A program made the position numbers and the translations under genes. 44,597 bases of DNA from an uncultured Oscillospiraceae bacterium (GTDB lineage: Bacteria > Bacillota > Clostridia > Oscillospirales > Acutalibacteraceae). Under the pieces are notes generated by a model. That model was not told the origin of the DNA, did not search any database, and saw nothing but the letters and a program-made list of their open reading frames with translations. Positions 1 to 8,331 of this stretch are shown here, in pieces (position 1 is the stretch's first letter; every line of letters begins with the position of its first letter). The stretch covers positions 1 through 44,597 of the forward strand of contig URCA01000029.1 in NCBI GenBank assembly GCA_900546265.1. Direction: 5' to 3'.

Positions 1-10
1 CCAGGCCGGC

Positions 11-1372
11 ATGATGCTCCGGGACCATCTGGAAGCGCTCGTGCTGCTTGTGCAGCGCGGCCTTCCTCTGGAAACGGCGCTCGGCCGGCTGGCTCCCGGC
101 CGGCTGGGCAGCTTCTATCTTTCGGAGCGTACCGACTGGTATCCGCTGGACCATGCGGCCAAGATCTATCCCATGAGCATGGGGCTGAAGCGGATGATGG
201 TCTTTCGCCTGTCGTGCTACCTGAAAAAGCCGGTGGAGCCGGCCATCATGCAGATGGCGCTCACCTATACCATCTGCCGTTTTCCCTACTTCGCCACCAC
301 CGTCAAATGCGGTTTTTTCTGGCACTATATCGACAGCGCCATGCGCCGCTTCGCCGTGCGGCAGGAAAACAAGCTGCCCTGCGCCGTGATGAAACTGGGG
401 CAGGTATCCTCCCCCACGCTGCGCGTGGTATACTGGCAAAACCGTGTGAGCGTCGAGTTTTTTCACATCCTGACGGACGGCACGGGCGGGAGCGTGTTTT
501 TGCGCACGCTGGTCAAAACCTATCTGCGCCTGTTGGGAGAGACGGTGTCCGACGGGCCGGAAACGCTGCGGCTGGACCAGCCGCCCGACCCCGCCGAGTG
601 GCGGGACGACTTTGTGCTGGGCGGCCGGACGCGGGGCGCGCACGGCTTCGCGGGCAAGCCCGCGTTGCAGATGCGCGGCATGCCCGCCTACGAACAGCCC
701 AACCGCGTGCTGCATTTCAACTTTTCAACCCGCGCGCTGCTTGACCAGGCGCATGAAAAGGACGTGACCGTAACCACGCTGATGCTGGGCTACCTGATGC
801 TGGCCTGCCGCGACGCCTGTCCCCGCCGCGCCGGAAGGCGCAGAATTCAGATTCAGCTGCCGGTCAACATGCGGCGCTTCTATCCCAGCCGGACGCTGCG
901 CAATTTTTCGCTGTACTGCGCCGTGAGCCTGCCGCCCGCGGAAATCGCCACGCTGGACGGCATCCTCCCGCTCATTGACGCGCAGGTGAAGACGGGTTCG
1001 GCCAGGGAATCGCTGGACGAGACGCTGGAGCTGTCGCGCCGGCTGGTGCGTTGGCTCCGTTTCGTGCCGCTGATCATCAAGCGGCCCATCGCCTACCTGA
1101 TCTACGGCGCTTTGAGCGATGCGGTGTTCACCACCACGTTTTCCAACCTGGGCCCGATCACCGTGCCGCAGGATATGGCCGCGCACATCGACAAGTTCGA
1201 CTTCGTGCTGGGCGCGCCCATCCGCAACCGCGCCTGCTGCTCGCTGTGCAGCTTTCAGGACCGCGCGGTGCTCACCGTGACCAAGAACACCCCGCTGACG
1301 CTGTTTGAGGACTCGCTGTACCGGCACTTTGTGGAAAGCGGCCTGGAGCCGTATATGGAGGGCACCTCATGA
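11..1372 (+). CDS. Alcohol acetyltransferase / condensation-domain-like protein
   Basis: The 453-residue protein belongs to the CoA-dependent acyltransferase superfamily (alcohol acetyltransferase and condensation-domain type). The motif FHILTDG matches the HxxxDG catalytic motif, in which His is the general base, at about residues 151-157. WYPLDHAAKIYP near residue 43 is the usual family start. The first 40 or so residues are less typical and the frame is open to the left edge, so the true start may be upstream of the window. The stop overlaps the next gene by 4 nt (ATGA), which implies translational coupling. Relatives pair this enzyme with the same small membrane protein. The substrate is unknown; acylation of a lipid or glycan at the membrane is inference. 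Confidence 0.75.
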   Translation: MMLRDHLEALVLLVQRGLPLETALGRLAPGRLGSFYLSERTDWYPLDHAAKIYPMSMGLKRMMVFRLSCYLKKPVEPAIMQMALTYTICRFPYFATTVKCGFFWHYIDSAMRRFAVRQENKLPCAVMKLGQVSSPTLRVVYWQNRVSVEFFHILTDGTGGSVFLRTLVKTYLRLLGETVSDGPETLRLDQPPDPAEWRDDFVLGGRTRGAHGFAGKPALQMRGMPAYEQPNRVLHFNFSTRALLDQAHEKDVTVTTLMLGYLMLACRDACPRRAGRRRIQIQLPVNMRRFYPSRTLRNFSLYCAVSLPPAEIATLDGILPLIDAQVKTGSARESLDETLELSRRLVRWLRFVPLIIKRPIAYLIYGALSDAVFTTTFSNLGPITVPQDMAAHIDKFDFVLGAPIRNRACCSLCSFQDRAVLTVTKNTPLTLFEDSLYRHFVESGLEPYMEGTS

Positions 1373-1959
1373 CCCGCGAACCCCCGCTCATGCGCGTACA
1401 TGCAACCTATCCTCCCAATACGCCGCAGTCCTTCTGGCGGCGCAACCGGCACGCACTGTGGCGCAGCGCGTTTGTGCTGGCCGGTTACCTGTGCCTGATC
1501 ATAAACCTGCTGACGGGCGGCCAGGCATGGAGCCTGATCGTCATCGGCGGGCTGATGACCTTCTGGGTGGCCTTCATCTACCAGCCACAGGTGGAGGCGA
1601 CGCCCATCAAAAAGCTGTGCGATACGGCGCTGGCGGTATGCCTGTACCTGCTGCTGCTGGACAGCGTGCTGGGCGGCGGGTGGAGCGGCTTTGTGGTGCC
1701 GATTGTGTTCTTTGGCGAGCTGATCGTGACAGGCGGGTACTTCCTGCTGTTTTTCCACAAACGCAAGCGCGATTTCCTGCCCCTGTTTGAGCTGATCCTG
1801 ATCGGGCTGGTGGGAACGCTTCTGGCCCTGGCGGGCCTCAAGCGCCTGGACTGGCCGATGATCGTGGTGAGCGGGGTAAGCGTAGGGTTGCTGCTGCTAA
1901 GCTTTCTGCTGTTTCGCAAGCCGCTTTGGCTGGAGATCCGCAAGAAGTTTCACACCTGA
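1369..1959 (+). CDS. DUF6320-like integral membrane protein
   Basis: A 196-residue hydrophobic protein with about six predicted membrane segments. They begin near residue 30 and continue to the C-terminus, where a basic end (EIRKKF) probably faces the cytoplasm. It overlaps the acyltransferase-like gene by 4 nt and so is made from the same message. It resembles the small membrane proteins (DUF6320) that accompany such acyltransferases in gut Clostridia. It may anchor the enzyme or pass it a substrate, which is inference. A strong hairpin terminator follows 14 nt after the stop. Confidence 0.65.
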   Translation: MTREPPLMRVHATYPPNTPQSFWRRNRHALWRSAFVLAGYLCLIINLLTGGQAWSLIVIGGLMTFWVAFIYQPQVEATPIKKLCDTALAVCLYLLLLDSVLGGGWSGFVVPIVFFGELIVTGGYFLLFFHKRKRDFLPLFELILIGLVGTLLALAGLKRLDWPMIVVSGVSVGLLLLSFLLFRKPLWLEIRKKFHT

Positions 1960-1972
1960 TTAAAGATGCAAA

Positions 1973-2022
1973 AAAAGCCAGGGCGCGCGGCGTTTCGTCC
2001 GCTGCCGCGCGCCCTGGCTTTT
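1973..2022. terminator. Bidirectional Rho-independent terminator
   Basis: A perfect inverted repeat (arms 1973-1991 and 2004-2022, 12-nt loop) has a GC-rich stem flanked by A and T runs. It separates the convergent membrane-protein gene and the sugar kinase fusion, and can end transcription from both sides. Confidence 0.9.
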
Positions 2023-2032
2023 GTCATTCGCA

Positions 2033-3652
2033 TCAGGCGTCTTTGACGATTTCCACCATGGCGTCCCAGTTTTTCTCCATGCATTCCACCAGCCGAAACT
2101 GCGTGCGGGCGCGGTCCAGGTTGTGGCCCTCGCGCCGGATGTGGAAATAGCGGTCCCCGTTGAGGTGATCGGCCAAAAAGCGCATGCCGCATTCCAGCGT
2201 CATCAGCCGCGCGCCCCAGGGCAGGCTGTCCAGCTCGGCGGGGGTCAGCACTTCGCCCGCCGTTTCCAGATACCCCTTGACGTACAGCTCGTACAGGCCG
2301 ATGTCGAAGTGCACCTTATCAAGCTCCGGCTCGTCCTCCGCCGCCGTGCTCGCGCCGAAGCGGATGGAATCGCCGAAATCGTTGGCGGCCAGGCCGGGCA
2401 TGATGGTGTCCAGGTCGATGATGCACAGCCCCTCGCCGGTGGCGGCGTCAAAGAGGATGTTGTTGAGCTTGGTGTCGTTGTGGGTCACCCGCAGAGGGAG
2501 CAGCCCCTGCTCCTGCTGGCGCACCAGCCGGCCGCAGTCCTCCCGCCGGGCCTGCGCGAAGGCGGCCTCCGGCCGGCACCGCCGGGCCCGGTCCATCACG
2601 TCCCGGCGCAGCGCCTTTTCAAAAGCCTCGTACCGCCGCACGGTGTCGTGAAAATGCGGGATGGTCTCGTGCAGGCTCGCCGCCGGGTACGCGCCCAGCT
2701 GCTTGAGGAAATGCCCGAAGCTGCGGGCGGACTGATAGAACTGCTCCGGCCGCTCCACCGTCTGATAGCAGACGGAATCGGGGATATAGTTGTAGCAGCG
2801 CCAGGGCTGCCCCTCGTCGTCCTCGAAATAGTTATGCCCGCACTTGGTCTTGATATAGGACAGGGTGCCCCGGTCGGGGTCGCCGCCCTCCGCGCGGATT
2901 ACGTCCCGCATGAATTCGGTCACGCCGAAGATGTTTTCCATCACCCCGGCCGGATCCTTGAACACGTTGGTGTTCACCCGCTGGAGCACATAGGTCAGCT
3001 CATCCGCCCCGTCCGCGCCGGGCATGTATACCGCGTAGGTTTCGTTGATATGCCCCGCGCCGAAGGGCTTGACGTACCGGCACTGCGTCCCGAAGCCGAA
3101 GGCGTACAGCGCGTCCTCCAGCGCCCGGCTGTTCACCCCGTCGATTTGCCGCCGGGTGGAGAAGACCACCTCGCCCGCCTCCACCTTGCGGCCCGGCGCG
3201 ATGGCACAGTAGGCCTTGACCACGCTGCCCAGGCCCACGTGGGCCCCCGCGCCCACCGTCGTGTCGTGATCCACCACCGCGCCGCTGTTGACCAGCACCG
3301 CCCGCTCGATACGGGTGTGGGTGTTGACCACGGCGCGCTGCATGATGAAGCAGCCCGGCCCGATGACCGCGCTGGGGCTGACGACGGCGGAGGGGTGGAT
3401 GAGGGCGGGCACGGCGTACCCCGCCTGAAGCAGCTTATCCGTCCAGGTCAGGCGCATATCGCTGTTGCCGAAGGCGGCGACGGCGGTGTCGAATTCCGCG
3501 CGCTTGGCGTGATAATCGCAGCATTTCCCCGCCACGTCCGCCCCCTTGGCGGCGTCGTCCAGGAACATGACGGGGGCGTACCCCAACAAGCCGGCGGTTT
3601 CCTTGACCATCTGGCCGAACCCTCCGGCCCCGAGAATGAGTAAGCTGGGCAT
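2033..3652 (-). CDS. PglD-like acyltransferase fused to NahK-like sugar kinase
   Basis: A 539-residue two-domain protein. Residues 1-165 resemble PglD/NeuD sugar O- or N-acyltransferases: a Rossmann start (LILGAGGFGQ) is followed by hexapeptide repeats of a left-handed beta helix at about 85-165. From residue 190 it is an aminoglycoside-phosphotransferase-fold kinase close to N-acetylhexosamine 1-kinase (NahK). It has the catalytic loop VTHNDTKLNNILFD near 389 and the metal-binding IIDLDT near 411. NahK proteins are normally about 360 residues and stand alone, so the fusion is unusual. I chose the internal ATG at 3652 because GGGAGA lies just upstream; an ATG at 3679 would add nine residues. 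A likely role is phosphorylation of a hexose or amino sugar. The substrate is unknown, and the gene is not in an operon with other sugar genes. Confidence 0.75.
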   Translation of the reverse strand: MPSLLILGAGGFGQMVKETAGLLGYAPVMFLDDAAKGADVAGKCCDYHAKRAEFDTAVAAFGNSDMRLTWTDKLLQAGYAVPALIHPSAVVSPSAVIGPGCFIMQRAVVNTHTRIERAVLVNSGAVVDHDTTVGAGAHVGLGSVVKAYCAIAPGRKVEAGEVVFSTRRQIDGVNSRALEDALYAFGFGTQCRYVKPFGAGHINETYAVYMPGADGADELTYVLQRVNTNVFKDPAGVMENIFGVTEFMRDVIRAEGGDPDRGTLSYIKTKCGHNYFEDDEGQPWRCYNYIPDSVCYQTVERPEQFYQSARSFGHFLKQLGAYPAASLHETIPHFHDTVRRYEAFEKALRRDVMDRARRCRPEAAFAQARREDCGRLVRQQEQGLLPLRVTHNDTKLNNILFDAATGEGLCIIDLDTIMPGLAANDFGDSIRFGASTAAEDEPELDKVHFDIGLYELYVKGYLETAGEVLTPAELDSLPWGARLMTLECGMRFLADHLNGDRYFHIRREGHNLDRARTQFRLVECMEKNWDAMVEIVKDA

Positions 3653-3680
3653 AAGCGGCTCTCCCTTCCCTATGTACAAT

Positions 3681-3723
3681 GAAAAAACAGAATCCCCGCG
3701 AAGCCATCGGCAACGCGGGGATT
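3681..3723 (-). terminator. tRNA operon terminator
   Basis: On the minus strand, 10-bp arms (3714-3723 and 3691-3700) form a hairpin followed by a T-rich tract at 3681-3688. It lies directly after the CCA end of tRNA-Thr and just upstream of the kinase-fusion gene, which must therefore depend on read-through or its own promoter. Confidence 0.85.
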
Positions 3724-3727
3724 TTCA

Positions 3728-3803
3728 TGGAGCATCTAAGCAGATTCGAACTGCTGACCTCATCCTTACCAAGGATGCGCTCTGCCGACTGAGCTATAGA
3801 TGC
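3728..3803 (-). tRNA. tRNA-Thr (GGT)
   Basis: The 76-nt gene folds as a cloverleaf: acceptor GCATCTA pairs with TAGATGC, the anticodon stem is CATCC/GGATG with loop TTGGTAA, and the T loop is GTTCGAATC. Anticodon GGT reads ACC/ACT (Thr). The CCA end is encoded. It is transcribed after tRNA-Asp, only 3 nt away. Confidence 0.95.
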
Positions 3804-3806
3804 AAG

Positions 3807-3883
3807 TGGCGACCCGGAACGGGCTCGAACCGTCGACCTCTAGCGTGACAGGCTAGCGTTCTAACCAGCTGAACTACCGGGCC
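3807..3883 (-). tRNA. tRNA-Asp (GTC)
   Basis: The 77-nt gene includes an encoded CCA. Acceptor GGCCCGG pairs with CCGGGTC (one G-U), the anticodon stem is CTAGC/GCTAG with loop CTGTCAC, and the T loop is GTTCGAGCC. Anticodon GTC reads GAC/GAT (Asp). It is the first gene of a two-tRNA unit. Confidence 0.95.
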
Positions 3884-3947
3884 ACTTGACCGCCGGATGC
3901 CGGAGCATCCACGATATCCAGGTGCCCGGACATCAGCGACGGTGTAT

Positions 3948-3976
3948 ATTATAAGCGATAGCACGTGGTTTGTCAA
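3948..3976 (-). promoter_or_regulatory. Promoter of the Asp-Thr tRNA unit
   Basis: A consensus sigma-A-type promoter on the minus strand: TTGACA (3971-3976), a 17-bp spacer and TATAAT (3948-3953). The match is perfect and it lies about 65 bp upstream of tRNA-Asp, as expected for a strong stable-RNA promoter. Confidence 0.9.
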
Positions 3977-4006
3977 TCATTTTCTGCAAGAAAAATACAA
4001 AAAGTT

Positions 4007-5248
4007 TTATTTCCCAGCATCGCCCTTTTCCCGCCGGTTTTCGGGCGTTTCTCCGCCCAGGTCGCCGCGCATGGCCGCCCCGGGGCGGATGGCGGCCCGG
4101 CCGTATTTCAGCCGGATCCGATCCATGGCGGTCTCCAGGCGTTCCCGCTTATCATGGCGCTCCCCCTCCCCGTCGTCGAACAGGGACAGCTGTTCCCCCT
4201 CGTCCCGGTCGGTCAACTGCAGGCCGGTCAGGGAGAGCATGCGGATGGGCTTGTCCATGCTCCAGGAGCGGCGGAGAATGTCCATGGCCGCCGCGGCCAG
4301 CTCGGCGGCCAGATTGGTCGGCCGGCGCAGGGGCTGCTGCCGGGAAATGGTCTGCAGCGCCGGGTTCTTGACGATCACCTGCACCGTCCGGCACCAAAGC
4401 CCCTGGCGGCGCAGCCGTTCGGCCACACTGTCGGCGAGCAGGAGCACCCCCGCCCGCACGTCCTCCTCCCCCGTCAAATCCCGGGGAAAGGTCATGTTAT
4501 TGCCCACCGACTGGATGTCCCGTCCCTGCGCCGCCAGGCGGACCGGGCTGTCGTCCAGCCCGCACGCGTAGCGGTGCAGCATCTCCCCCAGCCGCCCGAG
4601 GGCGCGGGTCAGCCGGTACGGGTCCGCCCCGGCCAGCTCCCCGATGGTATGGATGCCCATGCCCGCCAGGGTGGCCGCCGCCTTGTCCCCCACGTACAGC
4701 AGTGCCGCGGCCGGCAGGGGGAACACCACCTGCTTGTAATTCTCCCGGGTGATCACCGTCGTGGCGTCCGGCTTGCGGTAATCGCTGCCCAGCTTGGCAA
4801 AAATTTTGTTGAACGACACGCCCACCGATATGGTCAGGCCGGTCTCCTCCCGCACCGTCCGGCGCAGGGCGTCGGCGATGGCCTGCCCGCCGCCGAACAG
4901 CCGGCGGCTGCCGGTCACGTCCAGCCAGGATTCGTCAATGCCGAAAGGCTCCACCATATCGGTATACCGCGCATAAATGGCGTTGACCCGGCGAGAATAT
5001 TCCTCGTAGAGCTCCCGGTGGGGCGGCACCAAAACCAGTCCCGGGCATTTCTGCCGCGCCTGGAAAACGGTCTCCGCCGTCCGGACGCCCCGCTGCTTGG
5101 CCAGCTCGTTCTTGGCGAGGATGACGCCGTGACGGTGCTCCGGATCGCCGCACACCGCCATGGGCACCCGGCGCAGGGCGGGATCGCGCACCCCCTCCAC
5201 CGAGGCGTAAAAGCCGTTGCAATCGCAGTGCAGGATGGTGCGATCCAT
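4007..5248 (-). CDS. dinB: DNA polymerase IV (Y-family translesion polymerase)
   Basis: A 413-residue Y-family polymerase that copies past damaged template bases with low fidelity. The N-terminal metal site and steric-gate region read DCNGFYASVE (residues 8-17). The second catalytic acidic pair is in FGIDESWLDVTG near residue 102, and SVGVSFNKIFAKLGSDYRKP follows. Palm, fingers, thumb and little-finger domains are all present; the last 40 residues are charged and variable. No clear beta-clamp motif was noticed. The ATG is preceded by AAAGGGGGAAAA. The divergent endonuclease gene lies about 230 bp away. I saw no LexA box upstream. Confidence 0.95.
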   Translation of the reverse strand: MDRTILHCDCNGFYASVEGVRDPALRRVPMAVCGDPEHRHGVILAKNELAKQRGVRTAETVFQARQKCPGLVLVPPHRELYEEYSRRVNAIYARYTDMVEPFGIDESWLDVTGSRRLFGGGQAIADALRRTVREETGLTISVGVSFNKIFAKLGSDYRKPDATTVITRENYKQVVFPLPAAALLYVGDKAAATLAGMGIHTIGELAGADPYRLTRALGRLGEMLHRYACGLDDSPVRLAAQGRDIQSVGNNMTFPRDLTGEEDVRAGVLLLADSVAERLRRQGLWCRTVQVIVKNPALQTISRQQPLRRPTNLAAELAAAAMDILRRSWSMDKPIRMLSLTGLQLTDRDEGEQLSLFDDGEGERHDKRERLETAMDRIRLKYGRAAIRPGAAMRGDLGGETPENRREKGDAGK

Positions 5249-5322
5249 GCGCCGTTTTCCCCCTTTCTTCCGCCGCAGGCGGCTCTACCAAAAATCTTTC
5301 GAAATTCTTCAAGAAATACCGA

Positions 5323-5351
5323 TTGACCTTCCGGGCCGGAAGGTATATAGT
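5323..5351 (+). promoter_or_regulatory. Promoter upstream of the EEP-family gene
   Basis: TTGACC (5323-5328), a 17-bp spacer and TATAGT (5346-5351) face the endonuclease-like gene. The spacer contains a 13-bp palindrome (TTCCGGGCCGGAA, 5329-5341), so a dimeric regulator could bind over the promoter. Confidence 0.65.
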
Positions 5352-5381
5352 TGGAAAGAAAGGCATACCTTTCTTTCCAAC
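5350..5381 (+). promoter_or_regulatory. Perfect palindrome at transcription start (operator or attenuator)
   Basis: Two 14-bp arms (GTTGGAAAGAAAGG at 5350-5363 and its complement at 5368-5381) surround a 4-nt loop, followed by GGTTTTT. It overlaps the end of the -10 element. It could be an operator, or in RNA a small terminator in the roughly 120-nt leader of the gene at 5478. Confidence 0.6.
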
Positions 5382-5477
5382 GGTTTTTGTGGAAAGGAAT
5401 GCGTCATGGCTATGAAATGAAAGCAAGGGCTTTTCGTCCCCTGTTTCCGACAATTTGTCCGAAAGGATGACCCCGGC

Positions 5478-6296
5478 ATGGAAGAAGCCCTCAAAGTCGT
5501 TTCCTTCAACGTCAAACGCGACTCGATTTTTCACGGATCCCACTCCTGGACCAACCGGCGGGAGCTGGTCACCCGCCTCATCGAGGAATCCGGCGCCGCC
5601 ATCGTGGGCGTGCAGGAGCTGATGCCCGCCATGAAGGAGGATATCCGCCGCCTGCTCACGGACTACAGCATTTTCGGCTGGGGCCGCACCCGCAAGCGCA
5701 CCAACGAGCATTCCGCCATCCTGGTGCACGAGCCGGACTGGGCCGCCGTGTACGACCAGACGTTCTGGCTCTCCAAGCATCCGGAGAAAAGCGGCAGCCG
5801 CGCCTATTTCGCCATGTTCCCCCGCATCTGCACCGTGTGCGAGGTGTATTCCAAGGAGCTTGGGCAGAAAATCCGGGTGTTCAACACCCATTTCGACCAC
5901 GTCTGCGGCCCGGCGCGGAGCCTGGGCGTGCGCACCATCCTGGAGTATATGCACCGGTACAACCTGCGGGAAAAGCTGCCCACCATCCTCATGGGGGATC
6001 TCAACGCCCGCCCGGGCAGCAAGCCGGTGAGGATGCTGTCCGAAAACCGGCATCCCTTTACCGACATCCATCTGACCAGCGTCTATTCCCGCTTTGATAC
6101 GAAGGATATCCACAATTCCTATCACGGCTTCCGGGGCCGGTGCAAGGGCCGCCGCCCCATCGATTACATCTTTGTCAGCGACGATTTTCAGATTCAGGAC
6201 GCCTATCTGGACACCAGCAGCCTGGACGGCCGGTATCCCTCCGACCATTTCCCCCTGGTGGCTGTTCTGAGCGTCCGGAAAAAAGCGGCGGAATAA
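5478..6296 (+). CDS. Endonuclease/exonuclease/phosphatase family protein
   Basis: A 272-residue single-domain member of the EEP superfamily, metal-dependent phosphoesterases that include exonuclease III, DNase I and sphingomyelinases. The family motifs are visible in order: SFNVKRD (8-14), the catalytic Glu in VGVQEL (about 42-47), NTHFDH near 138, MGDLNARPGS (about 173-182) and the terminal SDHFPLVAV near 257. There is no signal peptide, so it is cytoplasmic. The substrate (nucleic acid, lipid or sugar phosphate) cannot be told from sequence. AAAGGATG precedes the ATG by a normal distance. It has its own promoter and a terminator, so it is monocistronic. Confidence 0.85.
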   Translation: MEEALKVVSFNVKRDSIFHGSHSWTNRRELVTRLIEESGAAIVGVQELMPAMKEDIRRLLTDYSIFGWGRTRKRTNEHSAILVHEPDWAAVYDQTFWLSKHPEKSGSRAYFAMFPRICTVCEVYSKELGQKIRVFNTHFDHVCGPARSLGVRTILEYMHRYNLREKLPTILMGDLNARPGSKPVRMLSENRHPFTDIHLTSVYSRFDTKDIHNSYHGFRGRCKGRRPIDYIFVSDDFQIQDAYLDTSSLDGRYPSDHFPLVAVLSVRKKAAE

Positions 6297-6303
6297 ACGG
6301 CAT

Positions 6304-6332
6304 AAAGCCGGGGCGGCAAACGCCCCGGCTTT
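6304..6332. terminator. Terminator between EEP gene and the BMC operon end
   Basis: A perfect 12-bp stem (6304-6315 and 6321-6332) with a 5-nt loop ends in TTTT on the plus strand. It stops the EEP gene. On the minus strand it lies 39 nt past the pduT stop with a short T run, so it may also end the BMC operon. Confidence 0.85.
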
Positions 6333-6370
6333 TCATTATGTGCCATGTGCTGCATCCCGCCTGTACGGTT

Positions 6371-6916
6371 TTACAGATACTGCCACAGCTCCTCGTGGGG
6401 CGCGGCCATGACCGAGCTGCTGCAAAACAGCCCCTGCTGCTTGGCGTAGTCTCCGCCGGCCTCCACCGCCGCGGTCACGTCGCTGACCTCGCCGGTGAGC
6501 ATGACGACGCCCTTGCCGCCCATGCCGCGGGAGACCCGCAGGTCGAGGATCTCCACCTTGGAGGTCTTGACCGCCGTGTCCGCCGCCTTGATGGCGCTGG
6601 CGGCGGAGAAGGTCTCCACAATGCCCAGCGCGCCGGTGGCCACCGCCGTCTGCGCGCCCATGAGGGCCTTGACGACCGATTCGTCGATGCGGCCCATCAG
6701 CACCGCGTCCACGATGTAGCTGCCGTAGAAGGAGCGAACCCGTTCCAGGGCCGTCTGCACGTCCGAGAGGTTCCCGGTCAGCAGGATCTCATATTTTCCC
6801 GGGCAGGAGGGATGCGCCGAAATCAGGCGGACGCCCGCCGATTTCAGCGCGCTGTCGCACGCCTCCACACCCTTTGCAATGCTTTTTATCTCAATGACGC
6901 CAACTGCGTATACCAT
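6371..6916 (-). CDS. pduT: PduT-like Fe-S tandem BMC-domain shell protein
   Basis: A 181-residue protein with two BMC domains in tandem (about 1-90 and 95-180), which form trimeric pseudohexamers in the shell facet. Cys38 in HPSCPGK sits where PduT carries the cysteine ligand of its central [4Fe-4S] cluster, so the subunit probably passes electrons across the shell. The family length is about 184. It is the last gene of the operon, 40 nt after pduS, whose product is the presumed redox partner. It is the only tandem-BMC shell protein in the locus; no PduB-type trimer gene is present. Confidence 0.92.
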   Translation of the reverse strand: MVYAVGVIEIKSIAKGVEACDSALKSAGVRLISAHPSCPGKYEILLTGNLSDVQTALERVRSFYGSYIVDAVLMGRIDESVVKALMGAQTAVATGALGIVETFSAASAIKAADTAVKTSKVEILDLRVSRGMGGKGVVMLTGEVSDVTAAVEAGGDYAKQQGLFCSSSVMAAPHEELWQYL

Positions 6917-6956
6917 CTGCCATCAACCTTTCCGGATGTTCCGTTTGTCTTTCCTC

Positions 6957-8282
6957 TCAGGCCGTCACAATGACCACGGCACCCGCGTCGGCGGAGGCCA
7001 CCCGGCCGGATACCGGCGCGTGGATGTTGGCCGACACGACGCCCGCCGCGGCCCCGACGATGTCCCCGGCCCGCACGGTGTCCCCGGCCTTGACGGCGGG
7101 GGCGGCGGGAGCGCCCACATGCTGGCGCATGGGAAGGGTCACCCGGGAGGGGACGTAGCCGTCGGGCAGGAAATCGGGCACGGCGTCAAACGGCGCGACG
7201 CCGATGCGGGTCATAAAGCGGTCGCTGGGCAGCATCCGGTATTCCCGGTCGGGATCCACCGTGAGCTCCCCCTTATGCTGGTAGCGCAGCTTGTTCTTGG
7301 CCAGGATCCCCTTGACCTGGGCGTACACCCGGCGGGGGCTGATCCCCTGGCAGCAGGCGGTCAGCTCGCAGACGCCGCAGGCGCTGCACACCTGGGCCTC
7401 GGTGAACGCCTCGGGCATCTCCTCCACGAGGGACAGCGAGGTGCGCACGATCTTATGGGGCCGCAGGGGGTACCCGATGAGGGCCCGGGGGCACATCTCG
7501 GAGCAGAGGGTGCACTGGCAGCAGTTGGAGGAGGCGTGGGCCATCACCGCCCGGTTCTGGCTGAGCTTGCTGGTGATGGCGGGGATGTCGTCGGGCAGAA
7601 TCAGCAACCCCTTGGTGGTCTTGGTGATCACCGCCGTATCCGGGTTGATGACCGGGCCCATGGCAGGGCCGCCGTCGATGACCACGCAGCCCTCCGGCAC
7701 GCTCACGCCCAGATGGGCGAACAGCTCGGCCACGCCGGTGCCCACCGGCACCTTCAGAGACACGGGACGGGCCACCTTGCCGCCGATGGTCACCCATTTT
7801 TCTGTCACCGGCAGGCCTTCCTTCACCGCCCGATCCACGTTGTACAGAGTCTCGGCGTTGAAGACCAGCACCCCGGCGGACAGGGGCAGGCTGCCAGGGG
7901 TAACCACCCGGCCCAGCACCTGATAAATCAGGATGATTTCATCCCCCATGGGATAGACGTCGGGGAGAATATGTACCTTCACGTGGGAGGACACCGCGTC
8001 CCCGTGGCTGAGCCCCAGGCGCTTGGCGGTGTGGGCCTTGACGCCCAGGTACCCATTGGGGATCCCCGCCGCCTCCATGACGGTTTCGGCGCCGGAGGCG
8101 ATGCGCTCCATGGCCCGCTTCATCACATAATAGTCGGTATACAGCAGCGGCTCGCATTCGGCGGCGTTGATGATCAGGGAGTCGGCCCCCTCCGCCACCT
8201 TGACGGCGGTGGGAAAACCGGCGCCGCCCGCGCCCACACAGCCCGCGTCCGCTATCCGTTTTTTCAGTTCGTTGATGTTCAT
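6957..8282 (-). CDS. pduS: PduS-like cobalamin reductase (RnfC-type flavoprotein)
   Basis: A 441-residue protein of the RnfC/PduS family. It starts with the glycine-rich flavin/NADH-binding region (CVGAGGAGFPTAVK, about 15-28), followed by the SLBB region. Two 4Fe-4S motifs follow: CCQCTLCSEMCPRA near 256 and CSACGVCELTACCQGISP near 303. PduS reduces cob(III)/cob(II)alamin so that PduO can re-adenosylate it; it can also hand electrons to PduT. The ATG follows AAGGA, and the gene sits between the vertex protein gene and pduT. Its presence fits the B12 dependence of the pduCDE enzyme upstream. Confidence 0.93.
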   Translation of the reverse strand: MNINELKKRIADAGCVGAGGAGFPTAVKVAEGADSLIINAAECEPLLYTDYYVMKRAMERIASGAETVMEAAGIPNGYLGVKAHTAKRLGLSHGDAVSSHVKVHILPDVYPMGDEIILIYQVLGRVVTPGSLPLSAGVLVFNAETLYNVDRAVKEGLPVTEKWVTIGGKVARPVSLKVPVGTGVAELFAHLGVSVPEGCVVIDGGPAMGPVINPDTAVITKTTKGLLILPDDIPAITSKLSQNRAVMAHASSNCCQCTLCSEMCPRALIGYPLRPHKIVRTSLSLVEEMPEAFTEAQVCSACGVCELTACCQGISPRRVYAQVKGILAKNKLRYQHKGELTVDPDREYRMLPSDRFMTRIGVAPFDAVPDFLPDGYVPSRVTLPMRQHVGAPAAPAVKAGDTVRAGDIVGAAAGVVSANIHAPVSGRVASADAGAVVIVTA

Positions 8283-8331
8283 CTCGATGTTCCTTCCATC
8301 CTAGAGCAGTCTGACAAGAGCGCGACAGCCG

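Noticed and set aside
2021..3643. 540-codon open frame on the plus strand
   Set aside because: It is antisense to the well-supported acyltransferase-kinase fusion; the translation is His/Pro/Arg-rich without family motifs. Long antisense frames are common in GC-rich genes.
3965..5326. 453-codon open frame antisense to dinB
   Set aside because: It covers the DNA polymerase IV gene exactly in antisense, lacks a ribosome site and has a low-complexity translation.
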